Shown: positions 29,827 through 39,936, counted from the stretch's first letter. The stretch: DNA of 64,000 nucleotides from Catenuloplanes niger (GCF_031458255.1 NZ_JAVDYC010000001.1:2923001-2987000); one strand, 5' to 3'. A program made the numbers and translations. Notes: generated by a model from the letters alone, not told the origin.

Positions 29827-30273
29827 TCAGGCACCATGGGGCATCAGCTCCATGGATTCAATGGTGCCATCCCGCACCTCGACCGGCTCCTCGGTCACCT
29901 CACCGTCCACGATGCGGAACGACCGGATCTCCTCGGAGTCGGGCTCGCGCGTCGAGACCAGCAGGTAGTGCGCGCCGGGCTCGCCGGCGAAGGAGATGTC
30001 GGTGCGGGACGGGAACGCCTCCGTGGCGGTGTGCGAGTGGTAGATGACCACCGGCTCCTCGTCGCGGTCGTCCATCTCGCGCCAGACCCGCAGCTGCTCC
30101 ATCGAGTCGAACTCGTAGAACGTCATCGACCGGGCCGCGTTGTCCATCGGGATGTGCCGCACCGGCCGGTCGCTGCCGGCCGGGCCGGCGACCACGCCAC
30201 ACGCCTCGTCCGGGTGATCCCGGCGGGCGTGGGCGACGATCGCGTCGAGGATCGCCCGGTCAATGGTCAGCAC
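29827..30273 (-). CDS. mec: Mec-type JAMM/M67 metallopeptidase
   Basis: 148 residues from GTG 30273 (MLTIDRAILDAIVAHA), the usual start for the family; an upstream in-frame GTG at 30297 is less likely. JAMM zinc motif: glutamate in DEACGVVAGP, then YHSHTATEAFPSRTDISF giving His-x-His, Ser and Asp. In mycobacteria Mec cuts the cysteine adduct off CysO after the CysM reaction. The spacer to cysO (145 bases) is larger than expected for tight coupling. It may also process the extended CysO here. Confidence 0.9.
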   Translation of the reverse strand: MLTIDRAILDAIVAHARRDHPDEACGVVAGPAGSDRPVRHIPMDNAARSMTFYEFDSMEQLRVWREMDDRDEEPVVIYHSHTATEAFPSRTDISFAGEPGAHYLLVSTREPDSEEIRSFRIVDGEVTEEPVEVRDGTIESMELMPHGA

Positions 30274-30336
30274 GACGGCCACTTTACCCCGCCCCACGGA
30301 CCCCCGGAGGGGCCCGTGGCGCCCGTCACGCCGCGC

Positions 30337-30834
30337 TCACCCCTCGATCAGCGCGTGCAGCAGCGACTCCTGCAGGTAGCCCAGGTACGCGTAGACCGAG
30401 AGCTGGAACACCCGGGTCGACGTGGGGTCGTGCAGCACCGCGTCGTCCAGCTCCTCGCCCAGGTCGGTCTCCGGCTTGATCTCCAGCCGGATGCCCATCG
30501 CCAGCCGCGCGTCGTTGATCGCGCGCAGCCAGGCCTCGGCCTCCTCCGCGTCCAGCGAGACGTCGCCGCCGCCCTCGGAGGGCAGGCCGGCGAGGATCGC
30601 GCCGGCCTGGTCGATCTTCGCGGTCTTGAGGTCTCCCTCGGTGTACCGCCGGACCTCCTCGCTCTCCGCGGGCTGGTCCGGGTAGATCGCCGGGAAGAGC
30701 CGGTCGACGACCGGGTCGTCGTGGTCGAAGCCGTCCGTGAGCAGGCCCACGACCTCGCTCGCGACCTTGCGCAGCACGCGCACCTCGTCCTGGGCGAAGC
30801 TGGCCACGCACTGCGTGCCCTGGCGCCGGAACAT
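30337..30834 (-). CDS. DUF2017 family protein
   Basis: 165 residues. ATG 30834 has GGAGG 9 bases upstream. Start MFRRQGTQCVASFAQDEVRVL, then EVVGLLTDGFDHDDPVVDRLFPAIYPD, an acidic EEVRRYTEGDL stretch and a C-terminal LSVYAYLGYLQESLLHAL. The family has no established role but is fixed next to clpS in actinobacteria. Directly downstream of clpS by 16 bases, so co-expression with the protein-quality-control adaptor is likely. Confidence 0.85.
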   Translation of the reverse strand: MFRRQGTQCVASFAQDEVRVLRKVASEVVGLLTDGFDHDDPVVDRLFPAIYPDQPAESEEVRRYTEGDLKTAKIDQAGAILAGLPSEGGGDVSLDAEEAEAWLRAINDARLAMGIRLEIKPETDLGEELDDAVLHDPTSTRVFQLSVYAYLGYLQESLLHALIEG

Positions 30835-30850
30835 GCTCACCGTCCTCCCG

Positions 30851-31150
30851 TCACTGCCGGTCCACCGTCGCCCACAAACCATAGGCATGCAGTTGGGAGG
30901 CATCGTGTTCCATCCGCTCCCGGGCGCCGGTCGAGACCACCGCCCGGCCCTTGTGGTGGACCGCCAGCATCAGCTCCTCGGCCTTCTCTCGGCTGTATCC
31001 GAACAGCTTCTGGAAAACCCAGGTCACATACGTCATGAGATTGACCGGATCATCCCAGACGATCGTTACCCACGGACGGTCCTCGACCGGGAGCTCTTCG
31101 ATGTCTGGCGTTTCGACCGGTGCGATCTGCGGCGCCGCCATGTCCCCCAT
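30851..31150 (-). CDS. clpS: ClpS adaptor protein
   Basis: 99 residues; a start 9 bases later ([10 protein letters not shown]) is possible. The ClpS core runs from [20 protein letters not shown] (N-degron pocket residues DDPVN) through [24 protein letters not shown] to the C-terminus. ClpS binds the N-terminal domain of ClpC/ClpA and delivers N-degron substrates to ClpP. Followed on the same strand by the DUF2017 gene. In mycobacteria clpS lies next to pncB; here two other genes separate them. Confidence 0.95.
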   Translation of the reverse strand: MGDMAAPQIAPVETPDIEELPVEDRPWVTIVWDDPVNLMTYVTWVFQKLFGYSREKAEELMLAVHHKGRAVVSTGARERMEHDASQLHAYGLWATVDRQ

Positions 31151-31199
31151 CGTGCCACCGAGTCCGCTGTGGTGAGGAACCGACCGAACGACGAGTCGC

Positions 31200-32690
31200 T
31201 CAACTCAGCAGAATGCCGTGGTCGACGGCGTCCGTCAGCACCGCCGCGAGCGAGCGCTGCACCGCCTCGAAACGGCGGCTGACCTCGCGCAGCAACTCCA
31301 GCTCGACGCCGCGGATGGCCAGCTGCAGCCAGGAGCGGGCACGGTTGTTGTCGCGGTTCGCCGGATGCCGCCAGTACGTGTAGCAGGCGCCGGACAGCCC
31401 GATCCCGAGTCCTGGCAGCGGACGCGGGATCCCGGGCGTCTGGTACGCCGCCAGCGCCGCGACCGCGCCCTCGCCGGCCACCGTCGCCACCCCGCCGGTG
31501 TTCGTCACCAGCAGCACCCGCTCCAGGTCGCGGGCGGCCCGGTCGTCGGCGAACCCGTCCCGGACCGCCGCGATCACCCGGCGGCGCGCCGCCTCGGTGG
31601 CCGGCTCCTCCAGGACCAGCTCCAGCAGGTCGTCGATGATCTTCTCGACCGCGGCGTCGCACTCGGCCACCGCGGACAGCGACAGCGCCGCCGTCTCGCG
31701 GTCCAGCGCACCGGGCAGCCCGGGACAGCCGCCGCCGAAGACGATCTCCTGCACGCAGCGCAGGTGGATGTTGGCGATCTCGATGGCCAGCCGCTGCCGG
31801 ACGAGCTGCGTGTTCGTCCGGATCATGTCGTCGAGCCGCTCGGTCCAGCCGGAGCGCTCCGCGTCCGCGGCGACCCGCACGACCCGGCCGGAGCCGGGCG
31901 GCACCGGCGGGTTGTAGCTGGCCCGCTCCAGGCCCTCCAGGCCGGACCACTCGATCAGCGCACGGCGCAGGTAAGCGGTGTCGGCCACGGCCGGGTCGAC
32001 CGTGTGCCAGCCGGCGTCCGAGGTGGCCGGGACGGCCGCGATCACGGCGTCGCGCGCGTCGCTGATGGCCGTCTCGATGGTGCCGTCGCCCCAGGTGCCG
32101 TCCGCGGCCGGGGTGAGCGCGAAGAACAGCTCCACGCCGGCCCGGTGCAGCTCGGCGATGAGCGTGACCTCGGCCGGCAGCAGCTCGTGCCCGGCGGAGA
32201 CGACGTAGAGCACGGCGCCGCCGCGGTTCGCCGCGTCGAGCAGGATCCGGGTGCCGGCGGCGGACAGGTGCTCCGCGTCCGGCGTGTCGATCAGCGCGAA
32301 GTGGCGCAGCAGCGGGTTCGGCAGGGTCAGCTCGATGCGGCGCGGCGGCCGGGCACCGGACTCCTCGCCCGGCGGTGGCGGCGTGAACGGCTGCGGCTGG
32401 CGGTTGCCCGGCACGTAGGCGCAGACGTCCCGGCTGTGCCCGTACGTCACGACCAGGTAGCTGTCGTCCGGCCGGTCGAGCAGCGGGCCGGCCGAGTCGA
32501 GCAGCGCGCCGAGCACGCCGCCACGGCCGCTGTCCCGCGCGCCGACGATCATCAGCGCGATCGGCTCGTCCGGGACCGGCTCGGGCTGCGCGGGCCGCGG
32601 GCGTGACGACCTCCGCTGCCTCGGCGCCGGCGGCGCGGTGTTCCGCGCCGGGATCGGCCCGTTCTGCTGCGTCGGCCCGCTCTGCTGCAT
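31200..32690 (-). CDS. Dynamin-like GTPase-fold protein with degenerate P-loop
   Basis: 496 residues from ATG 32690 (GAGGAG 7 bases upstream). The first ~42 residues are Pro/Gln/Arg rich. A GTPase-like fold follows: [21 protein letters not shown] (50-57) stands where a P-loop GxxxxGK[ST] should be, but Lys and Ser/Thr are Arg and Gly; [12 protein letters not shown] is at the DxxG site with Gly replaced by Asp. [11 protein letters not shown] and a TPAADG block come next, then a helical second half. Nucleotide binding is doubtful. No close family recognised. It separates clpS from pncB and is divergent from the LuxR regulator. Confidence 0.65.
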   Translation of the reverse strand: MQQSGPTQQNGPIPARNTAPPAPRQRRSSRPRPAQPEPVPDEPIALMIVGARDSGRGGVLGALLDSAGPLLDRPDDSYLVVTYGHSRDVCAYVPGNRQPQPFTPPPPGEESGARPPRRIELTLPNPLLRHFALIDTPDAEHLSAAGTRILLDAANRGGAVLYVVSAGHELLPAEVTLIAELHRAGVELFFALTPAADGTWGDGTIETAISDARDAVIAAVPATSDAGWHTVDPAVADTAYLRRALIEWSGLEGLERASYNPPVPPGSGRVVRVAADAERSGWTERLDDMIRTNTQLVRQRLAIEIANIHLRCVQEIVFGGGCPGLPGALDRETAALSLSAVAECDAAVEKIIDDLLELVLEEPATEAARRRVIAAVRDGFADDRAARDLERVLLVTNTGGVATVAGEGAVAALAAYQTPGIPRPLPGLGIGLSGACYTYWRHPANRDNNRARSWLQLAIRGVELELLREVSRRFEAVQRSLAAVLTDAVDHGILLS

Positions 32691-32907
32691 GGTGCGGCTC
32701 CTCAACGAATGGTCGCCGGATTCAGGCCGCGGCACGGTGAGCCTCGCGGCAGGCCACGGCACGGTGCGGGCCGCGGCTGGGGAAGACGGTACGTGAACGC
32801 GCGCTTACGCCACAGCTCCCGCGGTACTCAATGGACTCGTGGATCATTACTCAATTCCGCCGTTACGGTAACTGTGCGGAGCCGTGCCCGGTCTATATGC
32901 TGCTCGG

Positions 32908-35559
32908 GTGCGTCCGTGGAGCTTCGTCGGCCGGACCCAGGAGTTGCAGCGCCTCGTCGCCGCCGCCACCAGCGGAGGCGAACGCGGCCTCATTTTCAGC
33001 GGTAGCGCCGGTATTGGCAAGAGTCGACTTCTCCGTGAGGGAGTCGACGTCCTTCCGCGCGACGGTTACGCGACGTGGTACGCGTCGGCGAACATCGCCA
33101 CCGCGGGTCTGCCCTTCGGCGGCCTGGCCCAGGTGCTGCCCGCCGACCAGCCGGTCGGCCTGTCACCGGCCGGGCTGCTCCGCTGGGCGATGGACTCGCT
33201 GGTGGAGCGCGCGGTCGGCCGCCCGATCGTGCTCGCGATCGACGACGCGCACCTGCTGGATCCCACCTCGGCCGCGCTGGTCTACCTGATCGCGCGCTCC
33301 GGCCACGCCACCGTGCTCGGCACGCTGCGCAGCGGGGAACCGGTGCCGCTGCCGATCCGCGCACTGTGGACCGACGACCTGGTGGATCACGCGGAACTGT
33401 CGCCGCTGACCATCGCGGACACCACGCACATGCTGGGCGAGATGCTCGGCGGCGAGATCGAGTCCGCGTCCGCGGAGCGGCTGTGGCGGATGTGCCTGGG
33501 CAACGCGCTGTTCCTCCGCGAGCTGGTGATCGCGGCGCAGGCCGGCGACGAGATGACCGAGCACTTCGGCGTGTGGCGGTGGACCGGCAGGCTGGAGCTG
33601 GCACCGGATCTGACCGACCTGATCGACACCCGGATCGGCCGGCTCAGCCCGGACGTGCGGACCGCGGTGGAGCTGGTCGCGCTCGGCGAGCCGCTCGGCC
33701 TGGACCTGCTGACCAAGATAGTGCGGCCCGCCGAGGTGGAGGTCGCCGAGGAGCGCGGCCTGATCCGGGTCACCTCCGACGACCGGCGGCACGACGTGCG
33801 GCTGGCCCATCCGCTGTACGGCGAGGTGGTCCGCCGCCGCTGCCCGGTCAGCCGCAGCCGCCGGCTCACCGCGCAGCTCGCGGACGCGGTCGAGGGCGTC
33901 GGCGCGCGCCGCCGCGACGACCTGCTCCGGGTCGCGGTGTGGCGGCTCGACTCCGGCACCGCGAAGGACCCGGCGCTGCTGCTCGGCGCCGGCATGCAGG
34001 CGTACAGCCGGTTCGACGTGCCGCTCGCGCTGCGCCTGTCCAAGGCCGCGGTGGACGCGGGCGGTGGCTTCCCGGCCGCGGAGCTGCTGGCCACGCTGCT
34101 GATGTTCGCCGACCAGCCGGACGACGCACTGCAGGTGATCGAGTCGGTCTGGCACGAGGCGGACACCGACGAGAAGAAGACCCGGTGGTACTCGGCACGC
34201 GCGCTGATCTGCTTCTGGGGGCTGAGCCGGGAGAAGACGATCACGGAGGTCGCCGAGGCGGTCGGCGGGCTGAAGGACGCCAACCACCGCTCCCGGCTCC
34301 GCGCGTTCGAGTCGATGATGCGCTTCCACCAGATGGACCACGAGGACGCGCTGAACATCGGCCGCGCCGTGCTGGACCGCCCGGCCACCGACGGGATCAG
34401 CCGCGCGCTGGTCTACAGCATGCTGACCCATCTGCGCGCCGCCCGCGGCGAGCTGGCCGACAGCGACCGGGCCGCGTCCCGGGTGGTCGCGGACCTGGCG
34501 TCCTGGCAGAACGAGATGCCGTACATCAAGGTCGCGATGGAGCTCGGCCGCGGCACCCGGCTCATCCTCGGCGGCGACCTGCGCAGCATCGACGAGATCG
34601 TCGCGGACGAGTTCGCGGACCTGGCCGACGCGGGCGAGTTCCGGCTCGGCTCGGGATACGTGTCGGTGCTGCGCGCCCAGGCGGCCCGGCTGCGCGGGCA
34701 GACCGGGGACGCGCTGCGGCACAGCCTCCAGGCCTGCGCGATGCTGGCGGCCAGCAAGGTCTTCGCCGGGCTCGCGCACGCGGAACGCGCGATGGCGGCC
34801 GCACTGCGCGGCGAGGCGGCGCTCGCGGCCGAGGCGATGGCGGACTCCGACCGTACCCACGGCACCAACATGCTCGTGCTCTATCCGTGGCGGGAACAGG
34901 CCCGCGCCTGGACGCTCGCGTCCGCCGGCGACCTGGCCGGGGCGGTGGACACGCTGCGGCGGCTGGCCGAGCGGCTGCGCGACGACCGGATGGCCGGCCA
35001 CGAGCTGTACGCGCTGCACGACCTGGTCCGGCTCGGCTTCCCGGCCCTGCCGCTGTCACTGCCGGACGGCGGCCTGACCACGGTCGCGGAGCGGCTCGCC
35101 GAGCTGGCCCGGCAGGTCGGCGGCCCGATGCCGTCGCTGTTCTCCCGGCACGCGAAGGCCGCGGCCGGCGCGGCCGAGGCGGAGCTGCTCTGGGTCGCGG
35201 ATCAGTTCGCCCGGCAGGACTTCCTGCTCTACGCGGCGGAGGCGACCGCGACCGCGGCCCGGCTCCTGCGCGACCAGCGTTCGCCGCAGACCCAGCTGAT
35301 CAACACGAGGCTGGCCGAGCTGAAGCAGCGCTGCCAGCTGATCGACACGCCCGCGCTGCGCGTCGACCGCGTGCGGCTGACCGAGCGCGAACGGCAGGTC
35401 GCGGAGCTGGCCGCGATCGGCACGCCGAGCAAGGAGATCGCGGAGCAGCTGTTCCTCTCCGCCCGGACGGTGGAGAACCATCTGCAGCGCGTCTACGTGA
35501 AGCTCGGCGTCACCGGGCGCGCGGAGCTACCGGTCGCGCTTCAATCGATCTCAGAATGA
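32908..35559 (+). CDS. Large LuxR-type (LAL) regulator with AAA ATPase domain
   Basis: 883 residues from GTG 32908 (MRPWSFVGRTQELQRLV); a TATATG at 32894-32899 fits a -10 for a leaderless message. Walker A GSAGIGKSR (32-40) and Walker B VLAIDDAHLL, helical repeats over ~330-760, and a LuxR HTH at the end (LTERERQVAELAAIGTPSKEIAEQLFLSARTVENHL...). LAL proteins typically act as ATP-dependent activators of secondary metabolism or sugar use. Its target is unknown; both neighbours are housekeeping genes. Confidence 0.88.
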   Translation: MRPWSFVGRTQELQRLVAAATSGGERGLIFSGSAGIGKSRLLREGVDVLPRDGYATWYASANIATAGLPFGGLAQVLPADQPVGLSPAGLLRWAMDSLVERAVGRPIVLAIDDAHLLDPTSAALVYLIARSGHATVLGTLRSGEPVPLPIRALWTDDLVDHAELSPLTIADTTHMLGEMLGGEIESASAERLWRMCLGNALFLRELVIAAQAGDEMTEHFGVWRWTGRLELAPDLTDLIDTRIGRLSPDVRTAVELVALGEPLGLDLLTKIVRPAEVEVAEERGLIRVTSDDRRHDVRLAHPLYGEVVRRRCPVSRSRRLTAQLADAVEGVGARRRDDLLRVAVWRLDSGTAKDPALLLGAGMQAYSRFDVPLALRLSKAAVDAGGGFPAAELLATLLMFADQPDDALQVIESVWHEADTDEKKTRWYSARALICFWGLSREKTITEVAEAVGGLKDANHRSRLRAFESMMRFHQMDHEDALNIGRAVLDRPATDGISRALVYSMLTHLRAARGELADSDRAASRVVADLASWQNEMPYIKVAMELGRGTRLILGGDLRSIDEIVADEFADLADAGEFRLGSGYVSVLRAQAARLRGQTGDALRHSLQACAMLAASKVFAGLAHAERAMAAALRGEAALAAEAMADSDRTHGTNMLVLYPWREQARAWTLASAGDLAGAVDTLRRLAERLRDDRMAGHELYALHDLVRLGFPALPLSLPDGGLTTVAERLAELARQVGGPMPSLFSRHAKAAAGAAEAELLWVADQFARQDFLLYAAEATATAARLLRDQRSPQTQLINTRLAELKQRCQLIDTPALRVDRVRLTERERQVAELAAIGTPSKEIAEQLFLSARTVENHLQRVYVKLGVTGRAELPVALQSISE

Positions 35560-35610
35560 GTTAGACTCCTCACAGCGCTAACCCGGGCCGGGTGGCATAC
35601 GCTGAACGAC

Positions 35611-36894
35611 GTGACTGCTACCACCTCGCTGCTGACCGACCACTACGAGCTGACGATGATCAGCGCGGCCCTGAGCGACGGCACCGCCGACCGTCAGTGC
35701 GTGTTCGAGGTCTTCGCGAGGCGGTTACCGACCGGCCGGCGCTACGGCGTGGTCGCCGGCACCACCCGCCTGATCGAGATGATCAAGGACTTCCGCTTCG
35801 ACCCGGACGAGATCGCGTTCCTGCGCCGCACGAACGTGGTCGACGAGCCGACCGCCGCCTGGCTCTCCGCATACCGCTTCACGGGCGACATCGACGGGTA
35901 CGCGGAGGGAGAACTGTTCTTCCCCGGCTCGCCGATCCTGACCGTGGCCGGCACGTTCGCCGAGTGCGTGGTGCTGGAGACGCTGATCCTCTCCGTGCTC
36001 AACCACGACTGCGCGATCGCGGCCGCGGCCACCCGCATGGTCACCGCGGCCCGCGGCCGGAGCGTGATCGAGATGGGCTCGCGGCGCACCCACGAGGAGG
36101 CGGCCACCGCGGCGGCCCGCGCGGCGTACCTGGCCGGCTTCACCGCCACCTCCAACCTGGCGGCCGGGCTGCGCTACGGCGTGCCGACCGCGGGCACCTC
36201 CGCGCACGCGTTCACGCTGCTGCACGACGACGAGCCGACCGCGTTCGCGTCCCAGGTCAAGGCGCTCGGCACCGGCACCACGCTGCTCGTCGACACGTAC
36301 GACATCAGTCAGGGCATCCGCAACGCGATCCAGGCGGCCGGCACCGAACTGCGCGCGGTCCGGATCGACTCCGGCGACCTGTCCGTGCTCGCCCAGCAGT
36401 CCCGCGAGCTGCTCGACTCGCTCGGCGCCACGGAAACGAAGATCGTCGTCTCCGGCGACCTGGACGAGTACGCGATCGCCGCGCTCGCGGCCGAGCCGGT
36501 CGACATCTACGGCGCCGGCACCTCCGTCGTCACCGGTTCCGGCGCGCCCACCGCCGGGCTGGTCTACAAGCTGGTCGAGGTCGAGGGCCGGCCGGTCGTG
36601 AAGCGCTCGGAGAACAAGCGCACGGTCGGCGGCCGGAAGACCGCGGTGCGCCGGCACAAGCCCACCGGCACCGCCACCGAGGAGATCGTCGTGTCCCAGG
36701 GCGTGCCGGACCACCTGCCCAACGACCGGCTGCTGCAGCACTCTTACGTGGCGAACGGCGAGTTCCTGGACGTGCCGTCGCTCGCCGACGCGCGCGAGCA
36801 CCTCCGGCAGTGCCTGATCTCCATCCCGTGGGAGGGCCTCAAGCTCTCGGCCGGCGACCCCGCGATCCCGGTCGTCATGGTCTCGGCCGCCTGA
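35611..36894 (+). CDS. pncB: Nicotinate phosphoribosyltransferase
   Basis: 427 residues, GTG start. It makes nicotinate mononucleotide from nicotinate, PRPP and ATP in NAD salvage. Marks: LLTDHYELTMISAAL, CVFEVFARRLP, VIEMGSRRTHEEAA, TSNLAAGLRYGVPTAGTSAHAF, VRIDSGDLSVLA and the YGAGTSVVT phosphate loop. The partner pncA (nicotinamide to nicotinate) is 560 bases downstream on the same strand. Confidence 0.96.
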   Translation: MTATTSLLTDHYELTMISAALSDGTADRQCVFEVFARRLPTGRRYGVVAGTTRLIEMIKDFRFDPDEIAFLRRTNVVDEPTAAWLSAYRFTGDIDGYAEGELFFPGSPILTVAGTFAECVVLETLILSVLNHDCAIAAAATRMVTAARGRSVIEMGSRRTHEEAATAAARAAYLAGFTATSNLAAGLRYGVPTAGTSAHAFTLLHDDEPTAFASQVKALGTGTTLLVDTYDISQGIRNAIQAAGTELRAVRIDSGDLSVLAQQSRELLDSLGATETKIVVSGDLDEYAIAALAAEPVDIYGAGTSVVTGSGAPTAGLVYKLVEVEGRPVVKRSENKRTVGGRKTAVRRHKPTGTATEEIVVSQGVPDHLPNDRLLQHSYVANGEFLDVPSLADAREHLRQCLISIPWEGLKLSAGDPAIPVVMVSAA

Positions 36895-37454
36895 CCGCAC
36901 CCGACCACGAAAACCAAACCGTGCAGGCCTTCTTCCCGCTTCCGGCGTGGTCGCGGTCCGCATGCTCCCGCGGGCACCGGTCGTCGCCGGCGCTCCTCCC
37001 TGCACGTCCCGCGGGCGGCCGGGCCTCGAGCCACGCGACATCACCGCTGCTCGCGGCTTCCACCGCGGGCCACGTGACCGCCACGGGCTTCGTGACCGCC
37101 ACGGGCCGCATGATTGCCACGGGCTTCGTGACCGCCGCGGGTCGCGGAACCGCCGCGGGTCGCGGAACCGCCGCGGGTCGCGGAACCGCCGCGGGTCGCG
37201 ACCGGCCGGGACTCGAGCCGCGGGGCACGTCGCGGGCGGCGGCGGAGACCGCGGGGTCTCACCCGGCCACCGCGGGACCGGCTCCGATGCCGCGGGCGGA
37301 GCGGAGCGCCAGCGGAGCCGGAGCCCTCGGCGAGGTTTGCCCGCGGGAGCATGCGGAAAGCGGCCACGCCGAGAGCGGGAAAAGCAAGATTGTGATCGGT
37401 TCCTTCGAAACGTGACGAAACGCTAGCCGGTTCCCATTTCTGAGAAGGTGTGTC
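36895..37454. repeat. Repeat-built spacer between pncB and pncA
   Basis: 560 non-coding bases. Two copies of a ~55-bp dispersed repeat lie in opposite orientation: 36927-36983 (minus) and 37334-37386 (plus), sharing GCCCGCGGGAGCATGCGG and CACGCCG-AGCGGGAA. Between them are eight head-to-tail 18-bp units (37061-37204) of pattern CGCC[A/G]CGGG followed by CTTCGTGAC or TCGCGGAAC; units at 37133-37186 are identical. GAGAAGG before ATG 37455 is the pncA ribosome site. Open frames across this spacer only reflect the repeats. A third copy of the dispersed repeat is at 47015-47076. Confidence 0.85.
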
Positions 37455-38030
37455 ATGTCCCGTGCTCTGATCATCGTCGACGTGCAGAACGACTTCTGCG
37501 AGGGCGGCTCGCTCGCCGTGAACGGCGGCGCCGGGGTGGCCGCGGCCATCTCCGAGGCGCTGGCCGGCGGCGGGTGGGACCACGTGGTGGCGACGAAGGA
37601 CTACCACATCGACCCGGGCGCGCACTTCTCCGCGCACCCGGATTTCGTCGACTCGTGGCCGGCCCACTGCGTGGTCGGCACGGACGGCTCCGAGTTCCAC
37701 CCGGCGCTGGACACCTCGCGCGTCGAGGCGGTCTTCCACAAGGGCCAGCACGCGGCGGCGTACTCGGGCTTCGAGGGCGCCACGCCGGACGGCGCCACGC
37801 TCGCCGGCTGGCTGCGCGAACGCGACGTGACCGCGGTGGACGTGGTCGGCATCGCCACCGACCACTGCGTGCGGGCCACCGCGCTGGACGCGGCCGCGGC
37901 CGGCTTCGACACCACCGTGCTGCTCGGCCTGACCGCGGGCGTAGCACCCGCCACCACGGAGAGCGCGCTGGCGCAGCTGACCGAGGCATCCGTCACGCTG
38001 AGCGGAAAACCAGTGGTAATCCCGGCGTAA
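37455..38030 (+). CDS. pncA: Nicotinamidase
   Basis: 191 residues of the isochorismatase-like hydrolase fold. Triad Asp9 (IIVDVQNDFCEGGSL), Lys96 (VFHKGQH) and Cys138 (GIATDHCVRATALDA); metal site Asp49-x-His51-x5-His57 (KDYHIDPGAHFSAH). It hydrolyses nicotinamide to nicotinate, feeding PncB. The pairing with pncB upstream gives a complete two-step NAD salvage unit, although the long repeat spacer makes a single transcript uncertain. Confidence 0.94.
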   Translation: MSRALIIVDVQNDFCEGGSLAVNGGAGVAAAISEALAGGGWDHVVATKDYHIDPGAHFSAHPDFVDSWPAHCVVGTDGSEFHPALDTSRVEAVFHKGQHAAAYSGFEGATPDGATLAGWLRERDVTAVDVVGIATDHCVRATALDAAAAGFDTTVLLGLTAGVAPATTESALAQLTEASVTLSGKPVVIPA

Positions 38031-38049
38031 CAGGCGCGAGCATGGCCGC

Positions 38050-39273
38050 ATGGGTCTCCGGGCGTACGGCAGTGTGTTACGGCTGCGCGGCGTGGTCGCG
38101 CTGTTGCTGATCGGCTTCCTCGCCCGGATCCCGATCACCGCGACCTCGATGGCGCTGACCCTGCACGTGGTCGACGAGCAGGGCCGGGGCTACGCGGCGG
38201 CCGGCCTGGTCGGCGCCGCGATGACCGTGGGCAGCGCGGTCGGCGCGCCGTGGCTCGGCCGCTGGGCCGATCGCGTCGGCATGCGGCCGGTCATCGTGCT
38301 CACCGGCGTGGCCGGCAGTGCGTTCTGGCTGCTGTCGCCGCAACTGCCGTTCGCCTGGCTGCTGGGCGCCGCGGCCGTCGGTGGCCTGCTCACGCTGCCC
38401 GCGTTCTCGATCATCCGGCAGTCGCTGACCGCGATGGTGCCGGAGGAGCAGCGGCGGCAGGCGTTCTCGCTGGACGCGATGACGGTCGAGCTGTCCTACA
38501 TGGCCGGCCCGGCCGGCGCGGTGCTGCTCGCCACCACGGTCTCACCGACCGCCGCCATGATCGCGATCGGCGGCGGCCTGGCCGTCTCCTCCGTGCTGCT
38601 GGTCCTGCTGAACCCGCCGATCCGCGCCGCGCACGAGACCCCGGCCTCGGACGCGCCGGCCGTCCCACGCCGCGCCTGGCTGCGCCCACCCATGCTGATG
38701 GCGTACGCGATCGCCGCCGCCTCCACGCTGGTGCTCGCCGGCACGGACGTGGCCACCGTCGCCGTGCTCCGCGACGGCGGCGAGGTCGGCTGGACCGGCC
38801 TGGTACTCGGCGTCTGGGCCGCCGCATCGCTGGCCGGCGGCTTCGTCTACGGCACACTGCCCCGCCCGCTCGGCGCGGTCGCCCTGCTCGCCGGGCTCAG
38901 CGCACTCACCATCCCGGTCGGCCTCGCCGGTGACACCTGGTGGCTGCTCGCACTGGCGCTGATCCCGGCCGGCATACTCTGCGCCCCCACGCTCACCGCC
39001 ACCACCGAACAGGTCAGCCTGCTCGCCCCCGCCGCCGCCCGCGGCGAGGCACTCGGCCTGCACGGCTCATCACTGACCGTCGGCATGGCCGTCGGCGCCC
39101 CCCTGACCGGCGCGGTCATCGACTCCTTCGGCGGCGGCTGGGGCTTCGCCGCAGTCGGATTCACGGGCCTGCTGATCGCACTGGCCGCACTCCCGGTCGT
39201 GCTCCGCGCCCGCCCGCCCCACGCCCACGAACGCGCCGAGAGCGCGCCCGCTCCCCTCCCCACCAAGGCCTGA
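38050..39273 (+). CDS. MFS transporter
   Basis: 407 residues with about 12 hydrophobic segments. After the first segment pair comes the MFS motif A region GRWADRVGMRPVIVL. The linker around residue 200 is short (HETPASDAPAVPRRAW). No substrate signature; it looks like the drug or sugar exporter type. Starts 19 bases after pncA on the same strand and could share its transcript. The C-terminus is a basic, His/Arg-rich tail. Confidence 0.85.
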   Translation: MGLRAYGSVLRLRGVVALLLIGFLARIPITATSMALTLHVVDEQGRGYAAAGLVGAAMTVGSAVGAPWLGRWADRVGMRPVIVLTGVAGSAFWLLSPQLPFAWLLGAAAVGGLLTLPAFSIIRQSLTAMVPEEQRRQAFSLDAMTVELSYMAGPAGAVLLATTVSPTAAMIAIGGGLAVSSVLLVLLNPPIRAAHETPASDAPAVPRRAWLRPPMLMAYAIAAASTLVLAGTDVATVAVLRDGGEVGWTGLVLGVWAAASLAGGFVYGTLPRPLGAVALLAGLSALTIPVGLAGDTWWLLALALIPAGILCAPTLTATTEQVSLLAPAAARGEALGLHGSSLTVGMAVGAPLTGAVIDSFGGGWGFAAVGFTGLLIALAALPVVLRARPPHAHERAESAPAPLPTKA

Positions 39274-39936
39274 CCACGACCGCCCGCCCACCACGCACCG
39301 CCCTCCACGCGACGCGCGATGCGTGACGCCACCCGTCGCGGTGGCGTCACATGCGAGGCAACTGCGTAGGGCTCGATCACAGCGCACCACACGCCGCGTG
39401 GTGCCGATGCCAACCCGGCACGCGTCGCGGTGCGGCCGGACACACCGTCACGGCCACACCGCACGCACGTCACGGTGTGGCCGCGCACGTGCGCGGGTTT
39501 TGTTCGTAAGTCGCGGGCACCAGATGTGACCGAACCTCGGCACCCCTAAAACCTCGCCACTTTCGATGTTCCCGAGTGTGGGCGCCACCCCTGCTGGCGA
39601 GCTGAGCCTTCCGTCAACCAACCCACCGCTTACCCACCGCAACGGATGCCAGGGAGGCGGACCACGCCTTATCTGCGGCATGAGAGTGCGTTTGATCTTG
39701 AGGTGGAGCGTTCCGTCGGCCCCGCCGGAGGCCATGCTCTCGGGACCGGGGTGGTTCGCAGAGACTGAGGCGGCCGACCTCTGACGTCGCTGGCGCGCCA
39801 GGTCCACGAGTTGTTCTGGTGCTTCACGCTATCGGCGGCATGAGAGTTAGACCACGAGAGGTGCCGAATCGGCAAGTTTAGCGCAGCTCTACCAACCCTG
39901 TGCACAATCGATAGATTCTCAGGGTATGGGCACGGC
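39274..39936. other. Repeat-bearing spacer left of the low-GC gene
   Basis: 663 bases with no convincing gene. The first ~230 bases are GC rich with short palindromes (GTGACGCCACCC-GTCGCGGTGGCGTCAC around 39323-39350) and ACGCCGCGTGGTG at 39391-39403, which recurs at 42506. Base composition then falls. GCGGCATGAGAGT occurs at 39675-39687 and again exactly 160 bases on at 39835-39847, each preceded by TATC. TTTTGTTCG follows an inverted repeat near 39480-39500. Confidence 0.6.

Noticed and set aside
37061-37204. Tandem 18-bp units as a CRISPR array
   Set aside because: Units are head-to-tail with no spacers, and no cas genes are in the window.
36875-37228. Minus-strand frame with PRPAAV repeats
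   Set aside because: It is generated by the 18-bp tandem array (18 bp gives a hexapeptide repeat) and lacks a ribosome site and family.
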